The translations under genes and the position numbers were made by a program. A stretch of DNA of 64,000 bases from Canna indica (lineage: Eukaryota > Streptophyta > Magnoliopsida > Zingiberales > Cannaceae). The stretch covers positions 38,910,501 through 38,974,500 of the forward strand of contig CP136890.1 of assembly GCA_034359265.1 (NCBI GenBank), written 5' to 3'. Within the stretch, counting starts at the first letter, position 1, and every line of letters begins with the position of its first letter. This document shows, piece after piece, positions 60,823 to 64,000 of this stretch. Under the pieces are notes generated by a model that did no database searches, was not told the DNA's origin, and saw only the letters and a program-made list of their open reading frames with translations.

Positions 60823-62230
60823 GAAAGGATGGTAATCGAAAACACAGCGAAAATAACAATTTTTTAAAAAAACCCCATCCCAAAGCAGCGATCTACTTTA
60901 GCAAAATTCAAAGAATTCTAACTACGAGTGTAGTGGAGATGGTATACCTTATACCGTGGTTAACTTGTTGCTCCTATCCTCAAATCAAGACGCACACGTG
61001 CACGTCCTCCAATGCTAATCCATACCAAGCTCCTCGCAATAAGGGGGCAGCGATCAACATGACTCATAGTGGCTCAATGGTGAGGTTTTCTAAACTCCGA
61101 AGCCTTAAAGGCTAGGCCGGCTCTTCCACCAAGAATCGGGCTCCAAAACGGGAGGAAGAAGAGATGAGAAAACCTCATAGCGAGAAGAGGAACAAGAAGA
61201 TGTCTTGTTGTCCTCTTAGGACTCCCCCTAAGGAAGTAAGGGACGACACATCAAGGTGAAGAGAAACACCTCTCCGGCTTGTGGGAAAACTCGGGGAAGG
61301 GGAGGAAAGTGGTCAGCCATCTTAGGAAGAAGAAACTTCTTCTTCTTTTGGCTCCTCAAGATGATGCAAATATCTCTTAACCTCCAAGCAGAAGCAAAGA
61401 TTTGGCCCCTCCCCTTAATTTTCTCCTGGATTTCTAAAAAAATTAGGTTTACCTCCAAAAGGTAATTTATATTTAATGACTTCATAATTAATTTGAAATT
61501 AATTAAATTCAATCAAACATAAACTTTAATTATATCCATAAATTAAAATTCTATCAGTATGAATGAGAATTATCTAAATAAATTAGTTTCCTATCATATA
61601 AGAATTATAGTCACATAGATAAATTACATTCCTATTTTATAAAATTATGATTTATTTAAATAAATCAATTATCTATAAATCTATGATTTATCTAAATAAA
61701 TCAATTTACTATTAATTATGATTTATCTAAATAAATCAATTCCTAAATTAATAGGTTAGGCGCATGGGGAAAATCAAATTTCTCTCCATGAATTTTTTAT
61801 TTCAAAAATCAAATTAATTATGGTTAATTCTTAATTAAACATATCCCCGATTTATGGTTAATTAATTTCTTGATTCATATTTAAGATTTAGTCAACCATA
61901 TAAAATAGTATCGCGTGCCAAACCCTACGACTTTAGGATTATCCTATAAAATAGGGGGGTACCGTACAAATTAGGGTTTTCGAGGAATTTCTTCCTCGTA
62001 CATTCATTTTTATAGAAAACACCTTTCCTATCTTATTCGTAAACGAGATCCGTGATCGAGTGGCAGCATGTCTATGCTAGTAGACATATAGTGCCGCATG
62101 CGAGCTCTATCCCATAAAGCTCGTTACGAGGTTAGCCTATTGTGTGTGACCCATCGGGCCCCGCACTAAGCCAGTAGTGAGTTGTGCTACCTAGGATTTG
62201 CACAAAATTAGGTAGTTTTCCTACTAGATA
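60817..62230. mobile_element. LTR-like insertion in LINE 2
   Basis: About 1.4 kb of non-LINE sequence. The left edge GCGTTGAAAGGATGG, then GTAATCGAAAACACAGCG, resembles the inverted 3' end of some plant copia LTRs. The rest is AT-rich with repeated AAATAAATCAATT-type text. About 600 bp of reverse transcriptase is missing at the same place, so the insertion came with, or was followed by, a deletion. Boundaries are estimated from where LINE homology stops. The minus-strand frames here are not supported as genes. Confidence 0.5.
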
Positions 62231-62663
62231 CCTTGGTACCCTTATATCTCCTAGATAGCCTACTGCTAAGGATTTGAACTTCATAATTGATAAAGTGCAT
62301 GGTAAGCTTAGTAATTAGAACAAGGCCGCTTTATCCTAGAATGACAAAGTTACTCTTATTAATTCTGATCTGAATTTTGTGCCTTTGCATGCACTTGTTG
62401 TTTCTTGGTTTCCTAAAAAGCTGATTTCAAAATTAATATCCATCATTAAGAATTTTTTGTTGAGTTCTAATAAGGATAAAAGAGGTTTGCATTTTTTAGC
62501 TTGGGAACATGTTACTACACCAAAGGCTTATGGTGGCCTTGGTATTAGGGACTTGTGTACTATGCAATTTTCTTTGTATGCTAAAAGGGGTTTTCAGTTG
62601 CTTAATGATAATGATTCTTTGTGGTGTGATGTGGTTAAGGCTAAGTATGGGTCATTTAGCATA
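62231..62663 (+). pseudogene. LINE 2 ORF2, thumb region
   Basis: It reads YLGTLISPR, then FVPLHALVVSWFPKKLISKL, FLLSSNKDKRGLHFLAWEH and YGGLGIRDLCTMQFSLYAKR, the region after the reverse transcriptase palm in plant LINEs. It ends KAKYGS at the junction with a family T LTR. Confidence 0.75.
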
Positions 62664-63673
62664 CTTGAGTACTCTAACCATGAGATTTAACTTCTACAGT
62701 TCACCATCTCCCTCCCCCTTGTTCGGCCGAGCCTCCTAGGGTAGGAATAAAAGGGAGGGACCAACCCCAACCCTAATACCTTGTCTCCGACCTATCCTAA
62801 TCAACACGTTGATCAAGTCACCCCCCCTTTGCTCGGCCAAACCAAGATCATGAAGTTTTATTTTGCTTGGCTAAGCCTATTAGGCCTTAGGGGAAATGAA
62901 TTTCAATCATCACGTTCAAACAACAAACTACGAACACACTCAACATGGATTTAAGATCGTCCGAAGGGTTCTACATCCATCAAGGGAATTGGGAAATTTT
63001 TTGGCATGACCTCTCCCCTTTTTCCTTGATTCGGTAGCCCCTAAAAGTCGAGAATCCGACAAGAAAACTACGAGATCCGACGACTAACAACTCAAAACAG
63101 TGATAGAAAAACCAAGATGCCAAGATCGATGGAAACTCACGAGAAAATGATACATAGCAGTCATAGGGGTTCGGCTACCCGCCTCCCCCAATCCACCGAA
63201 ATCAACCACTCACCTTTGCTTGAGGAAGAAGAAGAATCGAACGCTAACGATCTCGACTCTTCTGATGACGACTCGATCTCCGTCATCGACCAAGATCTCT
63301 CCTCCCTCTTTTCCCCTTCTCCCTTGCTCGGGCTTTGTGCGGCTCCTAGATGAGCCGCACGACTCAATGATGAGGGATTTTATTCCCTCATCTACAATGA
63401 CTTAATTTCTCCCTTACACGACTTAACCTTGGCTTGACTCAGTCTGTGTCCGACTTGGGTTCCGACTCTATCCGCAACACGAGTCGATCTTAACTCAATT
63501 AAAACATCAATGCATAAAGGAAATGGTCATTTAACCAAATTTAAACTTCATACTTCATTAGTCGAGTCATACCTTCTACTCGAGACAATTTCGAGGCTCA
63601 ACTCGACTAACCCCGGGTCCGGCGCGCTGCACAAAAATAGATTTTTATATTAGAAAATTTTTCGAGTCTTACA
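62664..63673 (-). mobile_element. Truncated family T LTR (third copy)
   Basis: Homologous to 47127-48173 in the same orientation; the outer end at 63673 reads TGTAAGACTCG on the minus strand. Its inner half is missing at the LINE junction. It keeps the SSSSSSK / GTGAGT / DWGRRVAEPL segment (63367-63161). Confidence 0.8.
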
Positions 63674-64000
63674 CAAGTAGAAAAACCAGCCCAACCAAAC
63701 TGTCCTGCTCAGGTTTGATCGACCGAACGTTGCCCAAAAGTGGCAGATTACCTTTGGTTGCTTGGCGGTCGATCGACGATCGATCGGGCGTCGCCAACGA
63801 TCAGAAATTTGCCCGTTGACGAGCCATTTCATTTGGGGGTTTATAAATACTCACCTCAAACTCTCTTCCAAGCCTTCAATGATGCTTCTAAGCCTCAAAG
63901 AGCCACTCCTTGCATCTCTACAAGAATTCTTGAGCCATCTTTCCAAAGAACCCTACCTTTGAGCCTAGAAACATTGAGATCGACTTTGAGCTTATCTTGA
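63674..64000 (+). mobile_element. Partial family C copia LTR at the right edge
   Basis: It contains the TCGATCGACGATCGATCGGG palindromic block (63715-63790) followed by a TATAAATAC stretch (63842) and a leader that resembles LTR D. It runs off the window. The left edge abuts the start of the family T LTR, which is probably inserted into it. Confidence 0.65.

Larger units (their letters stand above)
55420..62663 (+). mobile_element. L1-type LINE 2, interrupted twice
   Basis: A 5' leader before 55470 (TTTTTGGCGGAGGCAGCTAT) resumes at 57121, where ORF1 starts. Order: ORF1 with DUF4283-like domain and CCHC knuckle, endonuclease, reverse transcriptase to motif A, an insertion/deletion at 60.82-62.23 kb, then the thumb region. 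It is truncated at about 62663 by a family T LTR. It has many stops. It is related to, but clearly different from, LINE 1. Confidence 0.8.

Noticed and set aside
61228..61512. 94-residue minus-strand ORF
   Set aside because: It has no motif, is placed in an AT-rich LTR-like insertion, and overlaps an equally long frame on the other strand.

Overview
This window is plant nuclear DNA from a flowering plant. Intron-rich eukaryotic gene structure, Au-like SINEs, plant L1-type LINEs, Ty1/copia, Ty3/gypsy, CACTA, Mutator-like and Tourist-like elements, and a badnavirus-like viral insert all point that way. I cannot name the species from the sequence. It is an AT-rich, repeat-rich stretch with one recognisable host gene.

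Region 1 (1-12.8 kb, minus strand) holds thirteen exons of an ELG1/ATAD5-type clamp-unloader ATPase. The start codon is at 12631, Walker A is split across exons 8 and 9, Walker B is in exon 11, and the gene runs off the left edge. Its introns carry a decayed copia element (2777-5183), two Au-like SINEs (5621-5783 and 11541-11710) and a possible TRIM (9950-10227).

Region 2 (13.0-23.6 kb) contains a minus-strand LINE tail and a long plus-strand LINE (about 13.54-22.09 kb) split by a 2.5-kb solo LTR (18430-20938). Next comes a fragment of an endogenous badnavirus-like pararetrovirus with two overlapping open frames (22117-23339), then a piece of a second minus-strand LINE.

Region 3 (23587-55114) is one nested composite. 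The outer shell is a Mutator-like element with about 380-bp terminal inverted repeats (TIRs), a perfect 9-bp target duplication and a GRF zinc-finger gene. Its left TIR was invaded by a CACTA element (23802-51549) and by a Tourist/PIF-like element (51639-53985) that carries the 3' half of a NAP1 histone-chaperone gene with introns. Inside the CACTA lie an inverted second CACTA end, two solo copia LTRs, a hAT element inside one of them, a gag-only copia element (itself holding a small CACTA and a MITE), the CACTA transposase, and a gypsy element with one 2.57-kb LTR.

Region 4 (55.1-64 kb) resumes the minus LINE cut by the MULE. It then holds a plus-strand LINE interrupted by a solo copia LTR (55471-57120) and by an LTR-like insertion (about 60.82-62.23 kb), a truncated third copy of the gypsy LTR, and the start of another copia LTR.

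The TE layers can be ordered because target duplications, or restored reading frames, mark many of the insertions. Apart from the host gene, most coding sequence is broken by stops, frameshifts or deletions. The exceptions are the two viral frames, the fused ORF in the small CACTA, and some captured-gene exons. No tRNA, rRNA or CRISPR locus was recognised.
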